This document shows, piece after piece, positions 46,686 to 58,177 of a stretch of DNA of 64,000 nt. Each line of letters begins with the position of its first letter. The stretch's first letter is position 1. Origin of the DNA: Larix kaempferi (Eukaryota > Streptophyta > Pinopsida > Pinales > Pinaceae). The stretch lies in assembly GCA_027924585.1 (NCBI GenBank), contig BSBM01000125.1:6143001-6207000 (forward strand), in the 5' to 3' direction. A program made the translations under genes and the position numbers. The notes beneath the pieces are model-generated. The model did no database searches and was not told the DNA's origin. It worked only from the letters and a program-made list of their open reading frames with translations.

Positions 46686-47022
46686 TATATTTGTAAAATA
46701 AACGCTCGCAACTCTCTCTCCGCATACTGCTTAATCAGATCTCAACCGTCGGTCTATCTTAATCCTACAGCCCAAATTTAACCCAACGAAATTGATAAGT
46801 ATGTTGATTTTTCTATTTTCTTTTATCATTTTCATTTTCGAAGAATTTACCTGTTATGAAGGTTTTTACCACGAGATTTTACCAGGGATGTTTTCTTCTG
46901 TTTTCGTCACTCACAGGTCGGTTTCATGTCTTTTTCTTATTCGTTATTTATGGGTTTTTACCATTTTTGAATTGTGTTTGATTTGTGTTTATTTATTTAT
47001 CAGAAATTTCCAGTTTTTCAAT

Positions 47023-48609
47023 ATGTCATGGAACACTGGCTCCAAAACTGCTATGAAAGACTTATTGAACAAAGACCCCAACTTTGGTTTCCTTGTCGAT
47101 ACCAGTGACAGTTTCTAAGACTTACCAGATTGATTGGTCTAATATTTACGCCATTTTTGATAATGATGACCTGTTAGATATCCAAAACGATCGACCCGCT
47201 TATGAGAAAATTAGGAACTCACAGTTGCATGCCATAACTGCTAGGCCTGCCATTCTTCCATACACAAACGCAGTTAAATGGATTCTTGACCATGCAAACC
47301 CTAAGGACCATTCCTTTAACAACAACTCAGGGTCTCAATTGGCTACCTTTTGCCCTGATATTTTCACTAGAGCATATGCCCTTAAACTGGTTGTCCAGCC
47401 TCTTAGTGTTGAATTCCTAGAATCTACTAAAACTAGGTATAATTTTGATGAAATGGTGAAGTATTGGATGAAAAAACCGGCAAACTTCATGCCCAGAGCT
47501 GATAATTCATACCCGGTTTCGTGGTTTAGGGAACCCTATTCCCTTTTGGAAGCCATGTTGTGCGGGATTTATGGTCTTCCCAATTGTTTAGTATTTAAAG
47601 TGGAATGGGCACCTGTATCCCATCATGTCATTACAACGGGAGAGTCATTCCCCTGGGCTTCCATCTTGTCATCTGAATTAAAGACAACTATTGAGTGATA
47701 TCAGAAAACACCAAAGAAGCCACTTTTCTTTTATTCTACCTAGGTAATTGATATCTTCTGCTCAAAATTCCACTATCCCTCAATGGGATGGAATTGAAAC
47801 TTGTCATCACCCCCAGTCCATATTTACTGTTCAAATTTGTGGGAGAGAAACTTTGTTCCTTTCCTATATAATATATGTGACCAGTTCTTCGGTGCCATCT
47901 ATCAACATATATTTAGGGAAGATGCACATGATTTTTCTCCCAATGCCAGAGATTTAATCCCTACACTTGGTGATTGGTATGTGGGAGAAGCTTTTTCTTA
48001 TGATAGAATTTGGGGAAGCAACACAGTGCATTTACTGCCAAGGGTAGTCCCAAACAGACTGCTACTTGAATAGATATCCTTTCAAACTGTGACAGATGGG
48101 GTATTTCCAAAATTCATTGGACCTAAGAGAAGGGGATGGCCTAAATTCCCCCTAAACCTTCAGCCTTTGGTCATTCCAGCTTCAACTTGGGCTACAATAC
48201 TGGGAAAGAGGATTGTGTCTTTGAAATTGGGACTTTCTCCAAAAAGAATGAAAGACCCCAAAGCATTCCTTGAGGCTCACTTCAAACAAGAACACATGAA
48301 TACATACTATGTTCATCAAGATGTCCCTGATGACTCCATTTTCCTGGGAGTGAATTTCTTCTCTGAAGTCTTGGTTAGAGTTAAGACTAAAGAAGAGCAG
48401 AGCTTCATCATTCAGTACCAAAAAGAGCTCAAGAATAAGGTTTTGAGTTTTAGGAGAATGGAGCTACAACTGGTAGAACATGTCAGAAAGGAAAGGGAAG
48501 AAAAAGAAGCACAAAAGGAAGCTACTCCTATGATGTTAACATATCCATATGGAGGCAAAGGCAAGGGACTTGCATAAGATGGTCAACAGACAAAGAAACT
48601 CCTGATTCA
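47023..48609 (+). pseudogene. W-x-x-I-Y family copy 2, N-terminal part
   Basis: From the ATG at 47023 a frame runs into a one-base shift near 47090, then DWSNIYAIFDNDDL, AVKWILDHANP, LATFCPDIFTRAYAL and AMLCGIYGLPNCLVFKVEWAP follow. These align in order with RWDDIYRM, VIGWILQHAD, IASFHPAYIAAAYR and LMLCRIFGMPNG of the 1074-residue protein. Stops at 47696 and 48071 and a frameshift near 47800 break the rest. LWERNFVPF and NARDLIPTLGDWYVGEAFSY continue the match, and the charged KEREEKEAQKE marks the start of the coiled coil. The copy is cut at 48609 by copia element D; ATTCA is duplicated. Confidence 0.85.
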
Positions 48610-49304
48610 TGTTGGAATAATTAATCCTTCCTACCTTTCATTTATTTACATAAGATACATTAATTAATCTTGTATTGGTTAATCCTATGTAATAAATAAG
48701 GAAATTGCCATTGTGTGGACCACAAGGCAATATGAGAGGCTAAAATACATCCATGGTGTGATCTACAAGACACCTAGGCCACTTGGGAGCCTTCCAAAAG
48801 ATTTCTGGATAAGATTTGAGGAAGAAAGGCACACTTGTGGAAAACTACTGCTTTTTACTGCTTTTTCCCCCATAGGGAAAAGCTAGTCAACCTAGGAAAG
48901 TGTTTTTAACACCAAAAACTTTCCTTAATGCTATTTCCACCCAAAATTCGTATTTGGCATTGTTTTTACCTATATTTCACCTTCAGCTCACTAATTTAGC
49001 AATTCGTGATCTTTTGGGCTGATTTGGAAAGTCATCTTTCCACCTAGGGGGATGGGCATATTTAGCAAGTCTGATGTTTAGGAGATTTGTTTGGCATCTT
49101 TATCCATTCAATTTTATGTTGTAAAGTTATTTAATGATAGCCTATTACATTCATATGTTGGTTGATGTAATTCTATTCATGAGAAGTTAATACAAAAATC
49201 TACTCTTGTGCATAATTTTTGTGCTTTTGACTAGTTGTGTGAGATTTTTCTTATGAGAGAATGTAATTTCTTGATCAGTTCTTGGATGTGATTTTATTTT
49301 CACA
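48610..49304 (+). repeat. Element D 5' LTR
   Basis: A 695-bp LTR with TG/CA ends, paired with 53692-54386. It is followed directly by the primer site at 49305. Confidence 0.95.
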
Positions 49305-49322
49305 TGGTATTAGAGCCATCAA
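49305..49322 (+). promoter_or_regulatory. Element D initiator-tRNA primer-binding site
   Basis: TGGTATTAGAGCCATCAAG directly abuts the LTR. It is one base away from the classic copia TGGTATCAGAGC site complementary to the initiator methionine tRNA. Confidence 0.9.
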
Positions 49323-49477
49323 GATATTCCCTTCATCTATTGATTGTCTTGCAGGATCCAACAGTCTCAGGAAGGGCGCATTGATCAATTCACCGGGTGA
49401 ATTCTATTCTCTGCAGGGCGCATTTTGGAATCCAGAAGTGTTCTAAAATTAGTCCATAAGTTTATATCAGTTGCAGC

Positions 49478-50380
49478 AATGGATCATACACAGCATATCA
49501 TCCTCACTCCTTTCAATTACTTTTATTGGAAAGCACAGATGGAGATTCTACTGAGGAGCAAAGGGCTCTATAGGGTGACCATGGCAACAGAAGCTGAGCC
49601 AACCTCAGCAGTAGAGAAATCTAAATGGCATAATCGAAGGGATGAAGCCTATGGGCTATTATGTCTCACTACATCCAGAGAACTCTTATTTCATCTTGAT
49701 GGCCTCACTTCACCCAATGAAGTATGGCTGAAACTTCAATAATTGTTCGGTAAAACCGATGAATTGAGAGGCCACCAATTGGATAACGAGCTAGTCTCTG
49801 AGTCCACAAAATTTTGATAATCTACAGGATTTATTCTCCAAATTCAAATCTCTTGTATTGCAGCTGAAGCAATGTGGTATAGACAAGAAATAAGAGCAAT
49901 TAGTTTTGGCCATTCTCTCCGAGCTTGGCCCCGACTTCTCAATTTTTGTCTCGACCTTCCATTCCACCCGGAAAGCAATTAAAAATTGGAAGAGCCCGTC
50001 ACTTTCAGAATTCATGGAGTCATTAACACAAGAACAAGACAAGATGTTCTTAATGGGAGCTATTAAAAATCCATCCAAATACCACTGTCTAAATGTTGGA
50101 GACTCAAAGAATTCGAAAGGCAAGAAGAAAGGCAACTTCAAGAAGCCCACTGGTGAGCAAAAAGACAAGCAAAATTTTAATGGAGAGTCATCAAAATTCA
50201 AGAAGAATCCAAACAAAAAGAATGAGAGGACAAAGTGCAATTATTGCAGCAAGGTATTTCATCCTGAAATCTCTTGTATGAAGAAGACCATCAACCAATT
50301 AACTCATGCATTGGAGAAAGCCAATATCCCTCTCCCAGAGAGCGCAAGAAGGAAGGATGGAGGATCAAATTCTGATGACA
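49478..50380 (+). pseudogene. Element D gag
   Basis: It starts at ATG 49478 with MDHTQHIILTPFNYFYWKAQ, the usual copia Gag opening. The copia-type gag domain has SREL.FHLDGLTSPNEVW. It is interrupted at 49740 by TAA where Gln is expected, and a frameshift lies near 49810. The later part holds a CCHC knuckle, CNYCSKVFHPEISC, at about 50235-50280. Confidence 0.85.
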
Positions 50381-53300
50381 AAGAGAGAGTTCATGCATTG
50401 ATGGCCAACACTTCCCAATCTTCATCATTCATCATTGATTTCGGTGCTTCAAGACACACAGTGTCTGCAAGTAAGTATTTTACTTCACTTGACTCTTCCA
50501 GTGGTCTGAATATTGTATTGGGAGACAATTCTGAAACTTCTAGCAAAGGCAAAGGTAGCATAGATCTCGAGTTTGGGTCATTTAATAATGTTTTATATGT
50601 CCCTGGACTTGCTACAAACCTATTGTCAGTCTATCAGATGACCCATACAGGGCTGCCCAAGAGAGTAACCTTTAACCCCAATGATGTTGAGATAGCAGAA
50701 ATTTCAATAGGAAAAATTATTACATTTGGTACTGCTAATCATTGTTCTAGAATTTACAAGTTTTCTCATTTTGTGCCAAACTCCTCACCTTCTGCTCTAT
50801 TAACCCATGCCAATGAGTCCAGCAAGATATGGCATGAAATATTTTGCCACCTTAATTACAAATACCTTTTCCAACTTCAATAGAAAGAGATGGTTATAGG
50901 GCTTCCCAATATCAAATTTTCCAAAGGTGTCTGTCAATCTCGCATCCTAGGAAAACATCCTGAGCACAAGTATGGGAGATCTACCACTGAGAGAACCACT
51001 GCACCATTGGAACTTATACACACTAATATATCAGGTCCATTTCCTCTTGAGTCATTGAATTCAGCAAAATATATTCTCACATTCATAGATGATTTCAGCA
51101 GGTATTGTTGGATTTATTTCATCAAGCTTAAGTCAGAAGTTTTTGGGTTATTTAATTTATTCAAAACCTCAGTTGAGAATCAGTCTAGTAGGCATATAAA
51201 AGTGTTAAGATATGATAATGGTGGTGAGTATGTGAAATCATAGTTTCAGCAATTTTGTGCTTCATCGGGCATATAGATGCAACATACAGTTCCATATACA
51301 CCTCAGCAAAATGGGGTTGCTAAGAGGAAGAATAGATCTCTTAAGGAGATGGCCACATGCATGCTTGAGGCAAAAGATTTGTCTCCTAAGCTATGGGATG
51401 AAGCAATAAATTGTGCCACCTATATTCAGAATAGAGTGCCACACAAATCTCTCAAAGTATCACTCCTTTCGAGGCTTGGATAGGTCACAAACCTGACATC
51501 TCTCATTTCAGGATTTTTGGCTCAAAGGCTTGGGCTAGGATTCCGATTGAGAAGAGGAGGGCTATGCAGCCCCAAATCCAACCATGTTTGTTTGTTGGAT
51601 ATTCATAGGACTCCAAAACTTATAAGCTATTGAATGTGACCACTCATAAAGCATTCATTGAAAGAAGTGTGCAGTTTGAGGAAGAGCCCTCTCAGAGCGT
51701 AGAAATTGGAGATTCATCTTCACCACCGACTGAAGAAGAAGTAAGTGATGTTCTTGATATTTTTTATTCTGATATTTCTGATGATGAGGATCAATTTATT
51801 GCAGATGCTAACTCACCTACAAGGCCTAATTGGGCTGCAAAAACTTTGCAAGCAGCAGGTGAACTAGCAGGCAACCCTCAGGACCAAAGAAGGATTAGAT
51901 CACAGTTTGAGACTGCTCTCAATGTGAATGATCCTTATCTTTCTGAGAAGTGCTATATGATGATAGATTTTGATACAAAAACATATGAGTATGCCTCACA
52001 TGATCCTAGATGGCAGATTGATATGGATGAGGAGTTTCAGTCACTGCAGAAGAATGAAACTTGGGAGCTAGTCAAGCTCCCCGCAAGCAGAAAGTTGGTA
52101 AGATTTAAATGGATTTATAAGACTAAATGTGCAGCGGATGGTACGGCCATTAAGTACAAAGCAAGGCTGGTAGAAAAGGGGTATTCTCAAGTCCAAGGAA
52201 TTGATTATAATGAAACATTTGCACCGGTAGCTCAGAAAGACTCCATTAGACTAGTTTTGGCAGTGGTAACTTCCAAGCAGTGGGAAGTACATCACATGGA
52301 TGTGAAAAATGCTTTCCTCCAAGGGGAGCTTAAAGAAGAAATATATATGCAGCAGCCACAGGGGTACACATCAGATCCAAACCTCATTTGCAGGTTGAAA
52401 AAATCTTTGTATGGACTCAAGCAAGCCCCCAGGGCTTGGTATGCAAAGATGGATAGTTTTCTGTTGTCACAATCCTATGTTCAGTGTAAATCTGACCCAA
52501 ATGTCTATATGAAGTTTGTTGATGGTTTTATTATGTTAATAGTGCTGTATGTTGATGATTTGTTGATCACAGGTGATAGCACTGAACAAATAGCATCACT
52601 AAAGACCGCAATGCACCAAGCATTCTCCATGAGTGACTTGGGAATTCTTAAGCAATTTTTGGGGCTTGAGATTTCTCAAACAAAAGAAGGAACCAAGGTA
52701 TGTCAGACAAAGTATGCTTCTGATCTGTTAAAGAAGTTTAAGGTGGCTGATTGCAAGCCTTCTAAGACTCCAATCCTTTCTGGAGTTAAAATGGAAGAAG
52801 CAGAATCTACACCACTTTTTGACAGTACTCTATACAGACAGTTCATTGGCAACTTGCTCTACTTGACAAAAACTCGACCAGATCTTGCATATGCTATGAG
52901 TGTGGCATCTAGATATATTGAGCAGACACATAAGTTACATTGGAGGGCTGCAAAAAGAATCCTTCATTATGTGCAGGGCACGAAGAGTGATGGGATTCAC
53001 TATGTGGCAGATTCGAGCTTAGATCTCTTGGGTTTCACAGATTCCGATTGGGCTGGTGATAGCCTTGACAGGAAATCCACATCAGGATTTGTATTCATGC
53101 TTGTAGGTGTCCCTGTTTGTTGGTCCAGCAAGAAACAAAATGTGATAGCTCTATATTCAGTGGAGGCGAAGTACAGAGGAGGAGTGAATGCTGCTACACA
53201 GTGTGTTTGGTTGCAGGGGATTTTGTCTGAGTTTGAGATTTCTTTCAGTACTCCTACTGTCATTTATTGTGACAACCAGAGTGCCATTAGAGTTTCATGT

Positions 53301-53468
53301 GATCCAATACAGAGGCAGAGGACCAATCACATAGATATTCATATGCACTACATCAGAGGCTTAGTGCATGATCAGATCATAGATTTGCAGTATTGCCCCA
53401 CAGGTGAGCAAACTACAGATAGCTTCATTAAGGATTTCACAGAGAAGACATTCAGCTATCTTAGATAA
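50381..53468 (+). pseudogene. Element D pol: protease, integrase, RT, RNase H
   Basis: The protease motif IIDFGASRHTV is near 50430. The GAG-pre-integrase and integrase zinc region lies at about 50800-50960. In the integrase core the first catalytic Asp reads Asn (HTNISGP, 51020), the second is kept (RYDNGGEY, 51220), and the Glu reads Lys (NGVAKRKN, 51300), so the enzyme is dead regardless of the stops at 50881, 51241, 51274 and 51481. A 612-codon frame (51630-53468) preserves RT, with WIYKTK, AFLQGELKEEIYM and LYVDDLLITGD (52545), and RNase H, with TDSDWAG, a Glu in SVEAKY and YCDNQSA. It ends 220 bases before the 3' LTR. Confidence 0.92.
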
Positions 53469-53691
53469 CTGCTTGGGATGGTTGAAAATGTGGTGGAGTG
53501 AAGGGTTGATCAACAACCTTTCAATTTTGATATGTCCATGTTTTAAGGGAAGGTTTTTCCCATGAGGTTTTCCTTCTATCCTTGTTTTGTGGACCGGCAG
53601 TATTTTGTACAGGGTGACCAAGTCTTGTTACTGGGCCCTTAGTATTTTATTTTATGATATTTAGATCACCTAAGTCATACTTAAGAGGGGG

Positions 53692-54386
53692 TGTTGGAAT
53701 AATTAATCCTTCCTACCATTCATTTATTTACATAAGATACATTAATTAATCTTGTATTGGTTAATCCTATGTAATAAATAAGGAATTGCCATTGTGTGGA
53801 CCACAAGGCAATATGAGAGGCTAAAATACATCCATGGTGTGATCTACAAGCCACCTAGGCCACTTGGGCACCTTCCAAAAGATTTCTGGATAAGATTTGA
53901 GGAAGAAAGGCACACTTGTGGAAAACTGCTGCTTTTTACTGCTTTTTCCCCCATAGGGAAAAGCTAGTCAACCTAGGAAGGTGTTTTTAACACCAAAAAC
54001 TTTCCTTAATGCTATTTCCACCCAAAATTCGTATTTGGCATTTTTTTTACCTATATTTCACCTTCATCTCACTAATTTAGAAATTCGTCAGCTTTTGGGC
54101 TGATTTGGGAAATCATCTTGCCACCTAGGGGGGATGGGCATATTTAGCAAGTTTGATGTTTAGGAGCTTGGTTTGGAATCTTTATCCATTCGATTTTCTG
54201 TTGTAAATTTATTTAATGACATCCTATTACATTCATATGTTGGCTGATGTAATTCTATTCATGAGAAGTTAATACAGAAATCTACTCTTGTGCATAATTT
54301 TTGTGCTTTTGACTAGTTGTGTGAGATTTTTCTTATGAGAGAGTGTAATTTCTTCATCAGTTCTTGGATGAAATCTAATTTTCACA
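53692..54386 (+). repeat. Element D 3' LTR
   Basis: Same length as the 5' LTR, with scattered substitutions. The polypurine tract lies immediately to its left and the ATTCA target duplication to its right. Confidence 0.95.
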
Positions 54387-56446
54387 ATTCAGTCAGCCGA
54401 TAAGTTGAGGAAAGAGCTGGCACATATGACTTCAATGCTTGACACCCAAGTCATCGTTGCAAGTAGTTTAGCCAATGATGTTCAAGTGGTTGCTACAGGT
54501 AACCCATCCAATGATACTGAAGTAGTGGTTGTAAGTAACCCAACAACGAGGTAGAATATTCCAACTCCTGCATTTTCCATACCTACCTTAAATATTGAAG
54601 ACAATGATCTGGAGGATGAAAGGCTTCCAGCAAGCTCGTTCTCTACTGTTGTTCCTGTTGAATAGGAAGTCACATAAACCTTCCAGGCTGTTATAGATTT
54701 ACCTAACAACATAACGATGGATGACCCTATCACAGATGAACATTTTCCTGAGGTCATTACTGTTGTTCATACAATAACTTCTTCACTCCCATTTTCCTCT
54801 ATTGAATTTCTTCCCACTTCATCCTCTGAGGTTGCACCATCATCCACCATCTCTCAATTATTTGATGCACTAACCCGCATCACTCCTTCACTCTTAACCT
54901 TGTCAGTTCCACTTGCCATTCCACCACCAATAGTTACAGAGACCTAGTCTCCAACTGTCTCTCTGCAACTACCACCATCTACTTCATTACCACCAACCAC
55001 TGATGTCCAAAGCCCAATTTCTCCTTCCTCACCATCAGTTGCTGCAACCCCTATTTCACTTCCTGAACTTCTCACTTCAACTACTTCTCCAACCTCTATA
55101 CCACCAGTTTCTGAAATCATCCCTTCTTCTCCAACTACCTCTCAGATGACCATGCCAATACCCAATTCTACTGTTACATAGACAACCCCACTAGTTGCAA
55201 TGGGAGATGCAGCCACATCTTCTACTGAGTTGGTAGGCGCTGCTTATGAGGAGTATATTGTGGTCTCCCTTGGAGATTATTTTTATAGCAAATCACAAAA
55301 GGCAGTGGTGAAGAAAGGTAACAAGAGGAACAGATATCAAAGTGTGTTGCAGGGACCTTTTCTTAATCAAGTTATTTGGACCAAACAATCTGATAATATC
55401 TAGCAGGAAGCAATAGATACTGCTGCAGCAATGGGAGCTTTTGCAGGAGCCAATTTTGATTTAGTGACCTCACTGAATAAATAAATTGACATGAAAAAGG
55501 AAGAGTTGGAGAAGCTTCAGGAGCAGATGATTAGAAGCAATGAAGAACATGAGTTTGAGCTTCAGAGATTAAGAAGTCAGCATGAAAACCAGCTCAAAGA
55601 GTTGCAGGAACATAATACTTCTCTTCAAGATGAACTGCAGGATGCACAAATTCTCAACACTACAAACATGGAGAAGATAGAGATATTGGAACAACATCTG
55701 AGGGATGCAACTGCAAGTGCAGCCACTCCTCCTTTCTCTACGTTTTCTCAAGAAGAGTTCAGATATTTATCCAATCAAGTAAATGAAGAACATCATAAAC
55801 TCTTAGCTGAATTGTTTAGTTTCCTGAATGAAATTCAGGAAACTCACATTTCTTTTGAGTGGATGTCTGCTACTCTTAAACAACAGTTTGACAAGAGCCA
55901 ACAAGCTTCCAAATATATGACAATATTGTTGAATGGCAGAGGTACATCAAAGACAAACCAGCTAACATTCCAGTTTTGGATAGTTTCAAATGCAAAAGAA
56001 TCAGAACATCCTTGAACGCTTGGCAAAATACTTCTGAAATGGTCGAGGAAACAAATAAGAAAGCACAATCCATTTGTGGTAGAAGGTGGTATGCTTTGGA
56101 TAATATTATGGTCATCCTGCAATTTACTATCATGGACCTCATTGAGAAGGCCTGTCCACCAAAGTTAATGTTAGAACATGTTGAGACTAGATGTGAGAAA
56201 TTCAAGGAACATATCCAACAACTCGAACACATCCAGATTGCAGAAGTTGACAAGTTCATTAGGAAACCTCTCACCTTGGAAGGAAAGATCCACATTTTCT
56301 TACTCACTTGGCACAAGTTGGAAAAGATTGAACTCGAGTCCTTTATGTGTGATGCGCAGTTGGGGCCCGAGTTAGCCAATTATCCAGATATTGATGAGTT
56401 GTTAGGAGTTTGGACCAAATGGCAAGTTGTCTTTGGTTATTCTTAG
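54387..56446 (+). pseudogene. W-x-x-I-Y family copy 2, C-terminal part
   Basis: This continues the broken gene after copia D. A Thr/Ser/Pro-rich linker (54700-55180) with TAG/TAA codons at about 54553, 54664, 54676, 54946 and 55180 leads to an EEYIVVSLGDYFYSKSQK segment. A second coiled coil follows (55490-55700: EELEKLQEQMIRSNEE and similar), then a helical C-terminal region ending WTKWQVVFGYS at 56446. Domain order matches residues about 560-1000 of the 1074-residue protein. Nearly all stops replace an expected Gln codon. A frameshift near 55950 separates the last two frames. Confidence 0.78.
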
Positions 56447-57389
56447 ATTAGTGTATTTTGTAATCCCTGTTTTATGGGAAATCTATCCTTTGTAACTATT
56501 TTGCAATTATTATTTAAAGGGTAGAAGTATTATAGGGGAAGGGTGGGGGAGAAAATCACCAGAGAAAGACTGGAGAAATGCTGCTTCACTTGAGATCTTT
56601 TAATTTTTTGCAAACCTAATGAATCAAAGTTAGTTTCTTTTGGCATCTTCTTTGTTTATGTTTCAAATTTCTTTGATGATATCTGATTTCTTCACCTTAA
56701 TCATTGAGTGAATACTGTTTTAATTTTGCAATCAATCATTAATGCATTGATCTATGATTTGGATTTGTCCTAATTCATGGTCTGTGTATTATAATATTTT
56801 AAGTGCATTTATTTAATTAAAACATTTATCTATTTCTGCAAATGATTAACATAAATTAATCAATTCATGTTAATTTTTCAATTAGCATTTCATCTACAGG
56901 GTAGCCTTGCATGTGCCTAATCTTTAAACTATTATCAGTTAATTTTCATTGTCTGATTGTATTTTGAAGTAATAAGTAAAGATCCAATTTTACATTTCTG
57001 TTAAGCTGGTGAAATGACTTATTAAAACTCAAACCAAGTTATCTTAAAACTCAAACCAAGTTATCCTGCACACAATAAAAACACTTCCTTTAGACCATAT
57101 CTGACTTAGTTTAGATTTCCTTTAAGGTAGATTTGTTCTAGGTTTAGATCCATTTTAGAGTTAGGACACTTTAAACTTCCCTCACAAGAAGACTGATCTT
57201 TTCAGAATCAAACCCCATAAGTTACAGCAGAGGCCTTTGTATCCATGGGAGTTAACTACACCAAACAGGATGGGGATAGAACTGCTCTTACGTAGATCCT
57301 TTTGAATCCTTTCAGTCTGGGTTTTCACCCTCTATTGTTAGACTTGGAACCCATTCCAACAACCTACACCCCCAGGGCTTCAACAGTGC
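56447..57389 (+). other. 3' region of W-x-x-I-Y copy 2
   Basis: AT-rich, non-coding. A 22-base phrase, TTAAAACTCAAACCAAGTTA plus TC, is duplicated in tandem near 57020-57065. The end (57110-57360) shares short blocks with the 3' end of copy 1, including AGATTTGTTCTAG and CTACACCAAAC, and ends in CCATTCCAACA, comparable to CATCAACA in copy 1. Confidence 0.45.
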
Positions 57390-57689
57390 TCTCAATAAGT
57401 TGACCATCAAAGAAAAATTTCCCATCCCAATTATTGATGATTTCTTAATTAAGCTTCATGGGGACAAGTTGTTCACTAAACTACACATTCTTTCAAGGTA
57501 CCACCAAATTAAGATGGAGATGGAAATTACTATGACAACATTCCACACATAATAAGGATACTGAGTTTTTGGTGATTCATTTTGGTCTTTGTAATGTACC
57601 ATCCACTTTTCAAAGCCTCGTGAAAAAAAATAGTTACCTACTTGATGAGAATCCTCTACATTTCTCATTTTTTTAAAGATCATATTTAG
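57390..57689 (+). pseudogene. Gypsy reverse-transcriptase fragment
   Basis: Plus-strand text reads ALNKLTIKEKFPIPIIDDFL, then LHGDKLFTKL and YHQIKMEMEITMTTFHT, typical of gypsy RT fingers and palm. A frameshift follows, then FQSLV and a YLMRILYISHFFKDHI stretch in place of the YxDD box region. The catalytic Asp pair is lost. The fragment starts within RT and is cut at 57690 by copia E. It may be part of the same old gypsy element as 43121-44655 or a different one. Confidence 0.75.
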
Positions 57690-58117
57690 TGGCTCCTAGA
57701 ATCACCCATTTTTTTGAGGTTAAAATTACAACCTTTTTCAACCACAACCTTAACATCTCATAAGGTTTTGAACCAAAACCTTAAAATCAACTCTTGAATA
57801 AGAAAATGGTGCTCTTAGAATCACCTTTTTCTTGGGGTTTAAAATTACAACCTTTTACAATAATGGCCTTAACACCTCATAATATTACAAACAAAAACCT
57901 TAAAATTGTAAGTTATAAACCTGTGCAGAGAAGCAAAGCATACATATTCTTTTAAGGAAAACAGATATTACACCACAACATTCACACATAATACATAGAG
58001 ATTTACCCTAGAAACCATTAAATGGGAAAACCAACAATACTTAGAGCTGCACCTCTTATTTTTCTCTTTTTCATTATGAACCACTCACAATACAATATAG
58101 GTATTCTATAGCATCCA
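57690..58117 (-). repeat. Element E probable 3' LTR with internal duplication
   Basis: It begins TGGCTCC and ends GCATCCA on the plus strand, TGG/CCA termini that are partly inverted repeats. The bases right of it (58118-58135) read on the minus strand as a purine-rich AGTTAAAGGATTAGGG, a plausible polypurine tract 40 bases after the pol stop. A duplication of about 115 bp (57690-57800 and 57806-57915, sharing TAGAATCACC and AAAATTACAACCTTTT) lies inside. The second LTR is not in the window, so the ends are inferred. Confidence 0.6.
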
Positions 58118-58177
58118 ATACCCTAATCCTTTAACTAGGATTAGAAAATAGACCCCAATCCCTTAACCAAGATTAAA

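Larger units (their letters stand above)
48610..54386 (+). mobile_element. Element D: complete copia retrotransposon
   Basis: Two 695-bp LTRs (48610-49304 and 53692-54386) begin TGTTGGAATAATT and end TTTTCACA. ATTCA flanks both ends (48605-48609, 54387-54391). The primer site follows the 5' LTR and a purine tract, AAGAGGGGG (about 53683-53691), precedes the 3' LTR. Gag, protease, integrase, RT and RNase H are in copia order. By eye the LTRs differ at a few percent of sites, so D is older than B. The coding region has several stops and lost integrase residues, so it is inactive. Confidence 0.96.

Noticed and set aside
48182-48421. Minus-strand 79-codon frame
   Set aside because: Antisense to the broken W-x-x-I-Y copy 2, whose plus-strand text has a homologue.
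52545-53263. Intact functional copia pol
   Set aside because: RT and RNase H motifs are good, but upstream stops and lost integrase residues make D inactive.
57390-57689. RT fragment as the start of a working pol
   Set aside because: The polymerase Asp pair is replaced and the fragment is cut on both sides.
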